The notes below the pieces were generated by a model. The model ran no database searches, was not told the DNA's origin, and saw only the letters and a program-made list of their open reading frames with translations. The translations under genes and the position numbers were made by a program. This document shows, piece by piece, positions 32,875 to 41,907 of a stretch of 64,000 nt of DNA (its first letter is position 1; each line of letters starts with the position of its first letter). The stretch is from Oxalobacteraceae bacterium (GTDB lineage Bacteria > Pseudomonadota > Gammaproteobacteria > Burkholderiales > Burkholderiaceae_D): positions 62,001 through 126,000 of the forward strand of contig JABTBR010000005.1 in NCBI GenBank assembly GCA_013284265.1, read 5' to 3'.

Positions 32875-34294
32875 AAGGTATTTCTATCCTGAAGTGGGCA
32901 CCGCTGCTCGTCGGCAGCAGTTGCAGGGTGCCGCCATGGGCGGCGATGTATTCGTGCACGATGGACAGGCCGATGCCATTGCCGCGGCGTGCGCCGGCGG
33001 GCTGGCGTACGCCCTGGTAGAAGGGTTCGAAGATGTGGGCGCTGTCGCCGGGCGCGACGCCGGGGCCGTCGTCGATGCAGTCGATGCGCAGCCGGCCGCC
33101 GGTCTTGAGCAGCGTGAAGTGGATGGCGCCGCCCGGCGGGCTGAAGCGCACGGCGTTCGACAGCAGATTGCCCAGCGCCACGGCCAGCTTGTCCGGGTCG
33201 AGCGCGATGGCGCGGGCCTCGCCGGCCACGTCCACGCTCAGGCCGCCCGCCTGCCATTGCAGGCGCTGGCTGGCGATCACTTCGCGCAGCAGCGCCGCCG
33301 GGTCGGTGCTCTGGCGCTGCAAATGGTGGGCGTCGAAGGTGGCGGCGTTATAGCGCAGCAGGGCTTCGATCTGGGTTTGCAGCGAGGCGGTGTTCTGGCT
33401 CAGGATGCCGGCGATCTCGCGCTGGTCGGGCGAGAGCGTGCCGGCCACGCCGTCTTCCAGCAGGGCCACGCCCTCGCGCAGCGCCGCCAGCGGGGTCTTC
33501 AGTTCATGCGAGATATGCCGCAGGAAGCGTTCCTTGTCCGCCTCCAGGTCGGCCAGGCGCTGGCGCAGCCAGTTCAGCTGCTGGCCCACGCGCCGCAGGT
33601 CGCTCGGGCCGCGCACGTCGATCGCATGATCGAAGCGGTTCTCGCCGAGCCGGTCGATCGCCGTTTCGATCTGCGCCAGCGGCCGCGCCAGCCACAGGCC
33701 GAAGCCGCCGGCCAGCAGGGCGGCCAGGCCGATCGAGGCCAGCACCTGCCCGGTCAGCACGCCGCGGCGCTGTTCCAGCTCGGCCAGCAGCTCGCCATTG
33801 CGCCGGTCCACTTCGCGTTTGACTTCATCGGCGAGTTCCTCATTGATCGCCGGCAGCGGCGCCAGCGCCCGCGTCAGCGCCGCCTGGCGTACGTTGCGCC
33901 GCCCTGCTTGTTGTGCCTGTAGAATTGCCCAGGCCTCGTCGCTGTGGCGGCGCCAGTCGGCAAAATGCGCGGCCGGGGCGCGCGGCAGGCCGCTTGCCAC
34001 CGCGTCCAGCGCCACGCCGGCATCGCGCCAGGCATCGGCATAGCGGCTGCGGAAGGCCGGGTCGTCCAGTACCTGGAACTGGCGCGCGCTGCGCGCCATG
34101 GCCACGCTGCGCTCGGCCAACAGTTGCACGTTCTGGGTCAGCGCGATGGCATGGCGGCCGCTGTCGCGGCTATGGGCGGCCAGGCGGTCCAGCGTCCACA
34201 GCGCATGCAGCGAGGCGGCGCTCAGCAGGCCCGCGATCAGCAGGAAAACGCCCAGCAGTAATTGGCGAAACGAAAGCTTCGAAAACATCATCAT
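32864..34294 (-). CDS. glrK: Sensor histidine kinase GlrK (QseE)
   Basis: 476 residues from ATG 34294, the first of three consecutive Met codons; a longer frame adds an unlikely N-terminus. Two transmembrane helices (about 10-32 and 180-200) flank a periplasmic helical sensor, followed by a HAMP domain, the H-box FLRHISHELKTPLAALREG, N-box NLLSNAVRFSP and G-boxes (DDGPGV, GNGIGLSIV). It phosphorylates GlrR, reporting on envelope state. The gene diverges from a chemoreceptor gene at 34600. Confidence 0.93.
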   Translation of the reverse strand: MMMFSKLSFRQLLLGVFLLIAGLLSAASLHALWTLDRLAAHSRDSGRHAIALTQNVQLLAERSVAMARSARQFQVLDDPAFRSRYADAWRDAGVALDAVASGLPRAPAAHFADWRRHSDEAWAILQAQQAGRRNVRQAALTRALAPLPAINEELADEVKREVDRRNGELLAELEQRRGVLTGQVLASIGLAALLAGGFGLWLARPLAQIETAIDRLGENRFDHAIDVRGPSDLRRVGQQLNWLRQRLADLEADKERFLRHISHELKTPLAALREGVALLEDGVAGTLSPDQREIAGILSQNTASLQTQIEALLRYNAATFDAHHLQRQSTDPAALLREVIASQRLQWQAGGLSVDVAGEARAIALDPDKLAVALGNLLSNAVRFSPPGGAIHFTLLKTGGRLRIDCIDDGPGVAPGDSAHIFEPFYQGVRQPAGARRGNGIGLSIVHEYIAAHGGTLQLLPTSSGAHFRIEIPYEI

Positions 34295-34599
34295 CGGGTA
34301 ATGGCGTTGTGGGAGATATAGGGCTGGAGTCATAGACCATATCAACCAGATCATATTGTATTTTCGTCAGATCGTTTGTTCGCTTGGTATAGGGAAAAAC
34401 GGGGCTGACGCGGGTGTTGTACAGAATGTTTCCGTAGAAAATTTTCTCTTGCAGCATTTGACCTTCTTCGGCTACGCTCACTTTTAACATTTGTGTTGGA
34501 CAAATCACTCGCGGTTCGTTTCAGCAGTCGCTGCGTCCGCAGCCGGCCAGCGTTGGCGAATGGCACACTTCCGGTATCATCTCGCCCTTGGGGAAATCT

Positions 34600-36498
34600 A
34601 TGTCGAATATTTTGCGCCGCCTGTCGATTCAGCAGAAGCTGATGCTGAGCATGGCGTTCTGCCTGTTGCTGTTTCTGGCGATCTCAGCCACCTTGAGCGT
34701 CAACATGACCGGCAACAGCATCCGCCAGCGCGTCAACAGCACCGAACTGCCGGCCGTGGTCGGCGAGATCCGCAACGATATCCTGCGCCAGATCACCGAA
34801 CCGCTGTCGGCCTCGCAGGCGGTGACCAACAACACCTTCCTGCTCGACTGGGAAGCCCAGGGCCTGGCCGACACCGGCGTCGATGCCTGGAAGGCCTACG
34901 CGAAGAAGGTCAAGGAAAAGGTCCGGGCCGCCACCGTGTTCTGGGTCTCCGGCGCGACCGGCAAGTATTTCGAGGATGGCGGCTTGAGCCGTACCCTGAG
35001 CAAGGATGCCGCGTCCGACCAGTGGTTCTACGGCTTCCTGGCCAGCGGCAAGCAATATGCGCTGGACCTGGACAAGGAACCGGGTGCGACCAAGTACATG
35101 TTGTTCATCAACACCCGCTTCGACGCCGGTCCGGGCAAGGAAGGCGTGGCCGGCCTGGGCCTGTCGGTCGACAAGCTGGCCGAGACCATCCGCAGCTACA
35201 AGATCGGCGAGTCCGGCTTCGTCTACCTGGTGCGCGCCAACGGCAGCGTGCTGGTGCACCGCGACGCCAAGCTGGCCGACGGCAAGCATTTCATCAAGGA
35301 ACAGCCCGGCTTTGACGATGCCCTCAGCGGCAAGCTGCTGGGCGGGCAGAAATTCGTCAGCGAAACCTACGACGGTCCGGCCGGCAAGACCATCGTGGCT
35401 TCCTCGTTTGTGCCGGAACTCAATATGTATGTGATCGCCGAGGTGCCGGAGTCCGAGGTGCTGGGCCAGGTGACCCGCTCGGTCGCCATCTCGGCGCTGG
35501 TGGCCGGCCTGGTGGGCGGCGGCATCGGCATGTTCGTCATCTACCTGGTCAGCCGCGCGATCGCCGCGCCGGTGGCGCGCGCCGCGCGCATGCTGGGCCA
35601 GATCGCCGACGGTAACGGCGATCTGAGCCGCCGCATGAAGGTCGAGAGCAGCGATGAAATCGGCGCGCTGGCCGACGCCTTCAACCGCTTCGTCTCCTCG
35701 CTGAACACCACCATCCGCGATGTGCGCGACAGCACGGAAACCATCGCCACCGCGTCGGCCGAAATCGCCAACGGCAATCTGGACCTGTCGGCCCGCACCG
35801 AGAACCAGGCCTCCAGCCTGCAGGAAACCGCGTCGGCCATGGAAGAGCTGACCGCCACCGTGACCCAGAACGCGGACAGCGCCAAGCAGGCCAACGATCT
35901 GGTGCAGTCGGCATCCGGCTATGCCACCGAAGGCGGGCGCGTGGTTGGCCGCGTGGTCGAGACCATGGTGTCGATCAAGGACAGTTCGCGCAAGATCGTC
36001 GACATCATTGGCGTCATCGACGGCATCGCCTTCCAGACCAATATCCTGGCGCTCAATGCGGCGGTGGAAGCGGCGCGCGCCGGTGAGCAGGGGCGCGGCT
36101 TCGCGGTGGTCGCTTCCGAGGTGCGCAATCTGGCGCAGCGCTCGGCCGGTGCCGCCAAGGAAATCAAGGAACTGATCGGCGACTCGGTGACCAGGATCGA
36201 TGCCGGCAGTGCGCTGGTCGATGAAGCCGGTGTCACGATGAGCAAGATCGTCTCTTCGGTCGAGCAGGTCACCAGCATCATGGGCGAGATCGTTTCGGCC
36301 AGCCACGAGCAAAGCGAAGGCATCGCCCAGGTCAATCTGGCGGTGACGGAAATCGACAGCACCACCCAGCAGAATGCCGCCCTGGTGGAAGAGGCGGCGG
36401 CGGCGGCGGCCTCGCTGCAGGAGCAGGCGGCCAATCTGGCGGCCGTGGTCAGTGTGTTCAAGCTCGATGAGTCGGATACGCGTGCGCGGCTGAACTGA
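34600..36498 (+). CDS. Methyl-accepting chemotaxis protein with Cache sensor
   Basis: 632 residues from ATG 34600; an upstream in-frame TTG is rejected. Two transmembrane helices (about 13-33 and 285-310) enclose a periplasmic single-Cache domain (with [15 protein letters not shown] and [16 protein letters not shown]), then HAMP, and a long methyl-accepting signalling domain whose hairpin tip reads [37 protein letters not shown]. No CheB/CheR pentapeptide is visible at the C-terminus. It senses an unknown small ligand, probably a carboxylate or amino acid as in other Cache receptors. Confidence 0.93.
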   Translation: MSNILRRLSIQQKLMLSMAFCLLLFLAISATLSVNMTGNSIRQRVNSTELPAVVGEIRNDILRQITEPLSASQAVTNNTFLLDWEAQGLADTGVDAWKAYAKKVKEKVRAATVFWVSGATGKYFEDGGLSRTLSKDAASDQWFYGFLASGKQYALDLDKEPGATKYMLFINTRFDAGPGKEGVAGLGLSVDKLAETIRSYKIGESGFVYLVRANGSVLVHRDAKLADGKHFIKEQPGFDDALSGKLLGGQKFVSETYDGPAGKTIVASSFVPELNMYVIAEVPESEVLGQVTRSVAISALVAGLVGGGIGMFVIYLVSRAIAAPVARAARMLGQIADGNGDLSRRMKVESSDEIGALADAFNRFVSSLNTTIRDVRDSTETIATASAEIANGNLDLSARTENQASSLQETASAMEELTATVTQNADSAKQANDLVQSASGYATEGGRVVGRVVETMVSIKDSSRKIVDIIGVIDGIAFQTNILALNAAVEAARAGEQGRGFAVVASEVRNLAQRSAGAAKEIKELIGDSVTRIDAGSALVDEAGVTMSKIVSSVEQVTSIMGEIVSASHEQSEGIAQVNLAVTEIDSTTQQNAALVEEAAAAAASLQEQAANLAAVVSVFKLDESDTRARLN

Positions 36499-36533
36499 TC
36501 GAGTTGGCGAGGCGCCGGCGGCTCATGTAATCA

Positions 36534-36595
36534 AACCCACGGCAAAGAGCCGGGGTCTGACCCGCCGGGTCAGACCCCAGATTTACGCCGTGGGT
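36534..36595. repeat. Nested palindromic repeat, copy 3
   Basis: Outer arms AACCCACGGC (36534-36543) and GCCGTGGGT (36587-36595); inner arms GGGGTCTGACCC (36552-36563) and GGGTCAGACCCC (36567-36578), loop GCC. The left half up to AAAGAGCC is the exact reverse complement of the right end of copy 1. It sits just before a terminator between the convergent chemoreceptor and rraB genes. Confidence 0.9.
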
Positions 36596-36598
36596 GTT

Positions 36599-36638
36599 AA
36601 AAAAGGCAGGCTCGCTACTGGCGATGCCTGCCTTTTTT
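36599..36638. terminator. Bidirectional intrinsic terminator
   Basis: Six A residues, stem GGCAGGC, 14-base loop, stem GCCTGCC and six T residues. It separates the convergent chemoreceptor gene and rraB and can end both transcripts. Confidence 0.9.
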
Positions 36639-36659
36639 CATGCGGTGAGCTCAGGTAAA

Positions 36660-37001
36660 TCAGGCCGGACCGACGTCCATGCCGTCATAAGTCTCGATCC
36701 CGTTCTCTTCCGCGAAGCGGTACAGCTCCTGATTGCGCGCATGCAGCGTATCGACCGTATGCTTTTCCTTCTTCTCCACATGCAGCCACCACAGCGCGGC
36801 ATTTTCCGGATTTTCCGGCTTGGAGTCGTAGATGCCGACCACGGTGTAGCCCTTGGCCTTGAACAGGGGCGCGGCCGCGTCCAGCTTGTCGCGCGAAGCG
36901 TCGGCGAAGAAGTAGCCCCACAGCAGCGGGCCATTGCTGTCCCATGGTGCGTTGGCGGCCATGTCGGCAAACAGTTCGGTCATTTCTTCTTTGGTAATCA
37001 T
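36660..37001 (-). CDS. rraB: RraB-family regulator of RNase E
   Basis: 113 residues with TVVGIYDSKPENPENAALWWLHVEKKEKHTVDTLHARNQEL, typical of the RraB family of about 110-140 residue acidic proteins that bind RNase E and reduce its activity on some mRNAs. The N-terminal part LLWGYFFADASRDKLDAAAPLFKAKGY also matches. It is a single gene between a terminator and the tctE gene. Confidence 0.88.
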   Translation of the reverse strand: MITKEEMTELFADMAANAPWDSNGPLLWGYFFADASRDKLDAAAPLFKAKGYTVVGIYDSKPENPENAALWWLHVEKKEKHTVDTLHARNQELYRFAEENGIETYDGMDVGPA

Positions 37002-37056
37002 GATGGGCTTCCAGTCTGTGAAGCCGCTATTTTACCGCCTGGCGCCGCCCGCGCCG

Positions 37057-38571
37057 TCAGGCGCGCGCAAACGCCACCCGCACCCGCAGGCCGCGCCCGT
37101 CCGCGCCGTCGTCGAGCGTGATGGCGGCATGGTGCAGGGCGGCGATGTCGCGCACGATGGCCAGCCCCAGGCCGGCGCCGCCGGGATTGCGTTCCATCGT
37201 GGCGGCGGCGCGGTAGAAGGGCGAAAACACCCGCTCGCGTTCGGCCGCCGCGATGCCATGGCCGCTGTCCTCCACCTCCAGCAGCACCTGCCGCCATTGC
37301 CCGCGCTCCTGCCCACGCTCTTGTCCACGCTCTTGTCCATATTCCGGCTCGATCACGCGCAGCTTGACGCTGCCGCCCGGCGGCGTATAGCGCAGCGCGT
37401 TGTCGACCAGATTGGCCACCAGTTCATGCAGCAGCAGGGCCTGACCCCGCACCATGCCGTCCGGGCCGTCCTCCAGCTCCAGGTCGATCTGTTTCGCCAC
37501 CGCCGCCATCGCCAGCTCCAGCCCCACCTGGCGCGCCACGTCGCGCAGCGCGAAAGTGCTGAGGGCCGCGCCATCGCCGCCGTGCTCGATACGGGCCAGC
37601 GTCAGCAGGCGATTGGCCAGATTCACGGTCGAGTCGGTGGTGGCGGCGATGCTGCGCACCACGTCGCGCAGCGCCGCCTTCAACTGCTCGGGATCGGCGT
37701 GCGGGCGTTCGCATTCGCGCAGCGCCAGTTCGGCCTGGGTCTTTAACACGGTGAGCGGGGTGCGCAGCTGATGCGAGGCGTCGGCGATGAAGCGGCGCTG
37801 GCTGGCGATCAGGCTTTGCAGGCGCGCCATGGCGCCGTTCATGGCCGCCACCAGCGGCCGCACTTCCTTGTGCACCAGCGCCGGGTCGACATCGGACAGG
37901 TCGGAGAGGCTGCGCGTTTCCACCGCCAGCTTCAGGCGCATCAGCGGCCGCAGCACCAGCCGCACCGCGAACCACACCAGCAGGCCTACCGCCAGCAGCA
38001 GGCCGGCCTGCCACAGCAAGGTGTCGAACAGGATCTGGTTGGACAGGCCGCGGCGCGCGTCCAGCGTTTCGCCGACCTGTATCAGGGCGATGCCGCGCAT
38101 CGAATCGTCGTACACCGGCTGCAGCAGCGCGGCGATGCGCACCGGCGCGCCGTTGTAGACGGCGTGGTAGAAGCGCACCAGCGCCGGATAGGTTTGCGAG
38201 CGCGGCACATTGGCCGGCACCGGCGGCAGGTCGGCGTAGCCGGAGACGGTTTCGCCGGCGATGCCGGTGACCTTGTAGTAGATCCGCCCCAGCGTATCGG
38301 TCTCGAAACTGTCCAGCGCCACATAGGGGACGTCGGCCACCACTTTGCCGTTGACCACCGAGACTCTTTCGGCCAGCGCGCGGGTCGACGCCAGCAGCGA
38401 ACGGTCGTAAGCCATGTCGGCGGCGTCGAGCGCATTGCGGTAGACCGACACCGCGTTGAGCGCCACCAGCAGCAGCAAGGGCACCAGCAGCCAGCGCAGC
38501 AACTGGGTGCGCAGGCTGCCCAGGGGGGCGCCGGTGCCGTAGCGCCGCCGCAGCCGGTCAATCAGCATCAT
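37057..38571 (-). CDS. tctE: Sensor histidine kinase, TctE type
   Basis: 504 residues: N-terminal helix (about 28-48), periplasmic TctE-type sensor domain, second helix near 180-200, HAMP-like linker, H-box DASHQLRTPLTVLKTQAEL and ATPase boxes NALRYTPPGG and GAGLGLAIV. TctE kinases sense tricarboxylates and control porin and transport genes. Within the ATPase domain three copies of the tetrapeptide GQER occur in a row, encoded by 12-base repeats at 37301-37336. It follows tctD by 54 bases. Confidence 0.9.
   Translation of the reverse strand: MMLIDRLRRRYGTGAPLGSLRTQLLRWLLVPLLLLVALNAVSVYRNALDAADMAYDRSLLASTRALAERVSVVNGKVVADVPYVALDSFETDTLGRIYYKVTGIAGETVSGYADLPPVPANVPRSQTYPALVRFYHAVYNGAPVRIAALLQPVYDDSMRGIALIQVGETLDARRGLSNQILFDTLLWQAGLLLAVGLLVWFAVRLVLRPLMRLKLAVETRSLSDLSDVDPALVHKEVRPLVAAMNGAMARLQSLIASQRRFIADASHQLRTPLTVLKTQAELALRECERPHADPEQLKAALRDVVRSIAATTDSTVNLANRLLTLARIEHGGDGAALSTFALRDVARQVGLELAMAAVAKQIDLELEDGPDGMVRGQALLLHELVANLVDNALRYTPPGGSVKLRVIEPEYGQERGQERGQERGQWRQVLLEVEDSGHGIAAAERERVFSPFYRAAATMERNPGGAGLGLAIVRDIAALHHAAITLDDGADGRGLRVRVAFARA
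37301..37336 (-). repeat. Three tandem 12-base units inside tctE
   Basis: On the plus strand the units read CCGCGCTCCTGC, CCACGCTCTTGT, CCACGCTCTTGT; the last two are identical. They encode repeated Gly-Gln-Glu-Arg between beta-strands of the ATPase domain. Unit length is a multiple of three, so changes in copy number would keep the frame. Confidence 0.85.
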
Positions 38572-38625
38572 GGGTTCGGCGCCAAGGCTTCAGCGGCAGG
38601 GGAGCGGTTCACAGTCCGGCTCCAT

Positions 38626-39321
38626 TCAGGCGGCGGGGGGGCGAGGTTGCAGCAGATAGCCGATGCCGCGCAGCGTGGTGATGGCGGCGGCATCCGGCGC
38701 GTCGATGTCGAGCTTCTTGCGCACACGGTGGATGTACAGCTCGATCGCGTCGATGTTGGCGTCGTCGGCCAGCGCGAAGACTTCGTCGAACAGCTTTTCC
38801 TTGGAGACGGCGCGGCCCGAGCGCGTGATCAGCGCTTCGAGCACGGCATGTTCGCGCGGCGTCAATGCCAGCGCGGTGCCGGCGTAGGTGAACATGCGCG
38901 TGACGGTATCGAAGCTGAGCGCGCCGCAATGATGCACCAGCGCCTCGTTGCCGACGCTGCGGCGCAGCAGCGCCTTGACGCGCGCTTCCAGCTCGGCCAG
39001 TTCGAAGGGCTTGGCCAGGTAATCGTCGGCGCCCAGGTTCAGGCCCTGCACGCGGTCATCGAGGCCGCCGCGCGCGGTTAGGATCAGCACCGGGGTCTGG
39101 CCGCGCGGGGAAGGGCGTGCGCGCAGGCGCCGCAGCACGTCCAGGCCATCCATGCGCGGCAGCGTCAGGTCCAGGATCACCAGCGCGTAATCCTGGGTGT
39201 GCAGCAGGGCGTCGGCGTCGGCGCCGTTGTCGGCGCACTCCACCGTCAGATGGGCTTCGCGCAGTGCGCGGGCCAGCCAGTGCTGCAGCTCGGTGTGGTC
39301 TTCAACTAACAGTATGCGCAT
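38626..39321 (-). CDS. tctD: Response regulator, TctD type
   Basis: 231 residues of the OmpR class: receiver with acidic residues near the start (LLVEDH) and phospho-Asp in VILDLTLPRMDGLDVL, then a winged-helix DNA-binding domain with TPREHAVLEALITRSG and VHRVRKKLD-like IELYIHRVRKKL. It should bind upstream of the divergent porin-transport operon, as TctD does for tricarboxylate genes. Two palindromes in the intergenic region are possible sites. Confidence 0.92.
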   Translation of the reverse strand: MRILLVEDHTELQHWLARALREAHLTVECADNGADADALLHTQDYALVILDLTLPRMDGLDVLRRLRARPSPRGQTPVLILTARGGLDDRVQGLNLGADDYLAKPFELAELEARVKALLRRSVGNEALVHHCGALSFDTVTRMFTYAGTALALTPREHAVLEALITRSGRAVSKEKLFDEVFALADDANIDAIELYIHRVRKKLDIDAPDAAAITTLRGIGYLLQPRPPAA

Positions 39322-39437
39322 ATATTCTTGCCATTACGATCAAATAAGTTCAGTGTAAGGCCAGAATCATCGTCGGGCGCACCGGAAAAGTAAAACGGCG
39401 GCGGCCGTTTGTGGTGGCCTGACGACAAGATTCCATA

Positions 39438-39451
39438 TCATTTTGAAATGA
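39438..39451. promoter_or_regulatory. Inverted repeat in the tctD-porin intergenic region
   Basis: TCATTT, two-base spacer TG, AAATGA. It lies about 100 bases before the porin ATG, in an AT-rich segment, and could be an operator for TctD or another regulator. No footprint data are available. Confidence 0.4.
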
Positions 39452-39487
39452 AAGCTAATTGAAAGGAAGCGACTTCTATAGTGGACA

Positions 39488-39505
39488 CCTGATTTTAAAA
39501 TCAGG
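39488..39505. promoter_or_regulatory. 18-base perfect palindrome before the porin gene
   Basis: CCTGATTTTAAAATCAGG, a perfect 18-base palindrome 46 bases upstream of the porin ATG. Its place close to the start suggests an operator. It is not followed by a T-run, so it is not a terminator. The TATAGT at 39478-39483 just upstream could be a -10 element, which would put the palindrome near the transcription start. Confidence 0.55.
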
Positions 39506-39550
39506 CGCAATGCCAACGTAACTAAATAACTATATCGTTTGGAGACCCAC

Positions 39551-40609
39551 ATGAAAAGAACCCCCCTGTCACTCGCAGTTTTCGCATCGCTGGCCATTGG
39601 CGGCGCTGCCCATGCACAATCGAATGTACAGGTCTACGGCCTGCTGGACATGGGCGTCGACTACGCCACCGACGCCAAAGCAGGCGGCGGCTCGCTGACC
39701 CGGGTCAGCTCCGGCGGCATGAATACCTCGCGCTGGGGTCTGCGCGGTACCGAAGACCTGGGCGGCGGCCTGAAAGCCGTGTTCCAGCTCGAAGGCGGCA
39801 TCCTGATGGATAACGGCGCATCGGACGGCGTGCTGTTCAAGCGCCAGGCCAATGTGGGCCTGGAAGGCGGCTTCGGCAAGGTCGTGCTGGGACGCTCCTT
39901 CACCAGCGTGTACGACACCATCATCTCTTACGACCCGATGGGCTTTGCCCCCATGTATTCCTGGGCCACGTCCGGTCCCGCTACAGGTCCGAGCAAATAC
40001 GGCTTCACCACCGCTTTCGATAATCTGATCAAGTACAGCGGCACTGCCGGTCCGGTCAAGTTCGGCGCCTCCTACGGCTTTGGCGAGCAGGCCACCGGCG
40101 CGCGCGACAGCGCCAAGTTCGGCACCACCCTGGCTTACAATATCGGCCCCGTCAACCTGATGGGGACTTACGAACGCGTGAACGGCAATACCGTTGCCGC
40201 CAGCGGCCGGCGTGACAAGAACACCGTCTGGCACCTGGGCGCGAACTTCGAAAACGGTCCGGTCAAGCTGTTCGGCGTGGTGCGCAACTTCAAGACGGAG
40301 CTGGCCAGCCTGGCTCCTGAAGTCGAAGCGAGTACCATCTGGGGCGGCATCAGCTACAAGATCAAGGAAGCCACGCTGACTGGCGCGATCTATCACATCA
40401 ACGTCAAGAACACGGCCGCCGGCAAAGACGCCGATCCGACCCTGTACGTGGCGCGCTACCGCTATGCCCTGTCCAAGCGTACCGACCTGTATGTGTCGGC
40501 CGCCTACGCCAAGGCCAAGAACGGCCAGCTGACCGGTCTGTCGCGCGACGACGCCGGTTTCGGCGAGAAGCAGCGCGGTTTCATGACCGGTATGCAGCAC
40601 CGCTTCTAA
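39551..40609 (+). CDS. Gram-negative general porin (OmpC-like family)
   Basis: 352 residues from ATG 39551, whose signal peptide ends GAAHAQ. The mature protein starts SNVQVYGLLDMGVDY and contains SRWGLRGTEDLGGGLKAVFQLEGG, the standard block of beta-proteobacterial trimeric porins; the barrel ends in MQHRF with terminal Phe. It forms outer membrane diffusion pores. Divergent from tctDE and followed by transport genes, it may be the outer membrane entry for the same carboxylate-type substrate. Confidence 0.93.
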   Translation: MKRTPLSLAVFASLAIGGAAHAQSNVQVYGLLDMGVDYATDAKAGGGSLTRVSSGGMNTSRWGLRGTEDLGGGLKAVFQLEGGILMDNGASDGVLFKRQANVGLEGGFGKVVLGRSFTSVYDTIISYDPMGFAPMYSWATSGPATGPSKYGFTTAFDNLIKYSGTAGPVKFGASYGFGEQATGARDSAKFGTTLAYNIGPVNLMGTYERVNGNTVAASGRRDKNTVWHLGANFENGPVKLFGVVRNFKTELASLAPEVEASTIWGGISYKIKEATLTGAIYHINVKNTAAGKDADPTLYVARYRYALSKRTDLYVSAAYAKAKNGQLTGLSRDDAGFGEKQRGFMTGMQHRF

Positions 40610-40610
40610 G

Positions 40611-40709
40611 CAGCTACCGCAGCGCGGCTGTGGCGTCGTTGTGGCACCTCGCCGTACTTTCGTACTGTCTTCGGTGCCACGCCTCGCCACAGCCGCGCTG
40701 CAACAGCTG
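40611..40709. repeat. Large imperfect hairpin 1 downstream of the porin gene
   Basis: GCAGCGCGGCTGTGGCG (40619-40635) pairs perfectly with CGCCACAGCCGCGCTGC (40685-40701); inside, GTGGCACC pairs with GGTGCCAC, and GTAC-TTTC-GTAC forms the tip. CAGCT and AGCTG extend the base. There is no T-run, so it is not a standard terminator. Confidence 0.9.
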
Positions 40710-40728
40710 CCAGTGAAAGAAATACGGC

Positions 40729-40787
40729 AAGGCCGTGGCGCCGGCAAGGCGCCTTTTTCGTTCGGCGCCACGCCGGGCCACGGCCTT
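40729..40787. repeat. Hairpin 2 downstream of the porin gene
   Basis: AAGGCCGTGGC (40729-40739) pairs with GCCACGGCCTT (40777-40787) and GTGGCGCCG (40735-40743) with CGGCGCCAC (40763-40771). The loop holds AAGGCGCCTT and a short T-run. Together with hairpin 1 it fills most of the gap before the TctC-like gene. Confidence 0.85.
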
Positions 40788-40893
40788 CAGCAACACCATC
40801 AAAAAAGTAAGGCCGGCGGCACGATCTTTTTCTGCAAAGCCCGTGCACTGAAAGCGCTTTGAAAGCTTGGGCGCACTACACTACAAACATCAG

Positions 40894-41865
40894 ATGAAAA
40901 AAGTTTTGCTCGCTGTGCTGGCTGTGGCGCTGATCCGCGGCGTTGCCGCGCAAGCGGCGGGAATGGAGTGCATCGTTCCCTCCAAGCCGGGCGGGGCGAT
41001 GGACCTGACCTGCAAGCTGGCGCAGAAGGGCATGCAGGATGTGGCGGGCAAGGATGCTGAAGCGGCGGCCATGCGCATCAGCTACATGCCGGGCGGGATA
41101 GGCGCGGTGGCCTGGCACTCGCTGGTGTCGCAGCGGCGCGCCGAGCCCAATACGCTGGTGGCCTTTTCGGGCGGCTCGCTGCTCAATCTGGCGCAGGGCA
41201 AGTTCGGCAAGGCCAATGCGGGCGATGTGCGCTGGGTCGCGGCGCTGGGTGCGGACTACGGCATGATCGCGGTGCGCGCCGATTCGCCCTACAAGAATCT
41301 GGGCGATCTGATCGCCGCCCTGAAACGCCACCCGGACAAGGTGCTGGTCGGCGTCTCCGGCACCATCGGCAGCCAGGACTGGCTGAAGATCGCGCTGGTT
41401 GTCAAGGCGGCGGGGATGGACCCGAAGGTGCTGCGCTTCGTGGCGCTGGAAGGGGGCGGCGAAACCTTCACCGCGATGCACGCCAACTTCGTGCAGGTGG
41501 TGTCGGGCGATGCTTCCGAGGCGACGCTGTACACCTCGGGCCGCACCACCAGGGTATTGGCGGTGCTGTCTGAAAAACGCCTGCCCGGCGTACTGTCCGA
41601 TGTGCCGACGGCGCGCGAACAGGGCATAGACGTGGTCTGGCCCGTGATCCGCGGCGTGTGGATGGGGCCGCAGGTGGCCGAAGCCGATTACCGCAAGTGG
41701 GTAGCGACTTTCGACCGCATCCTGGCCAACCCGCAGTTCGCGCAGCAGCGCGCGGCCTACGGCCTGTATCCCTTCAGTCTGACGGGAACGGCCCTGGCCA
41801 CTTATGTAAAACAGGCCGTGGAAGATTACGGCCGGCGCGCCAGCGAATTGGGGCTGGTGCGCTGA
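40894..41865 (+). CDS. TctC/Bug-type periplasmic solute-binding protein
   Basis: 323 residues from ATG 40894. A signal peptide ends near QAAG. The mature protein has the Bug-family fold: VPSKPGGAMDLTCKLAQKGMQ at the start, YMPGGIGAVAW for the ligand loop, ADSPYKNLGDLIAALK, and VSGTIGSQDW. Bug proteins bind carboxylates and normally feed TctA/TctB membrane components, which are absent here; the downstream genes encode an ABC transporter. It could be a sensor partner for TctE or supply a distant TctAB. The annotation start at 40867 (TTG) is rejected in favour of the better signal peptide. Confidence 0.9.
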   Translation: MKKVLLAVLAVALIRGVAAQAAGMECIVPSKPGGAMDLTCKLAQKGMQDVAGKDAEAAAMRISYMPGGIGAVAWHSLVSQRRAEPNTLVAFSGGSLLNLAQGKFGKANAGDVRWVAALGADYGMIAVRADSPYKNLGDLIAALKRHPDKVLVGVSGTIGSQDWLKIALVVKAAGMDPKVLRFVALEGGGETFTAMHANFVQVVSGDASEATLYTSGRTTRVLAVLSEKRLPGVLSDVPTAREQGIDVVWPVIRGVWMGPQVAEADYRKWVATFDRILANPQFAQQRAAYGLYPFSLTGTALATYVKQAVEDYGRRASELGLVR

Positions 41866-41907
41866 AGTACCGCGGCAGATTCATATAAAAACCACACGGA
41901 GACTGAC

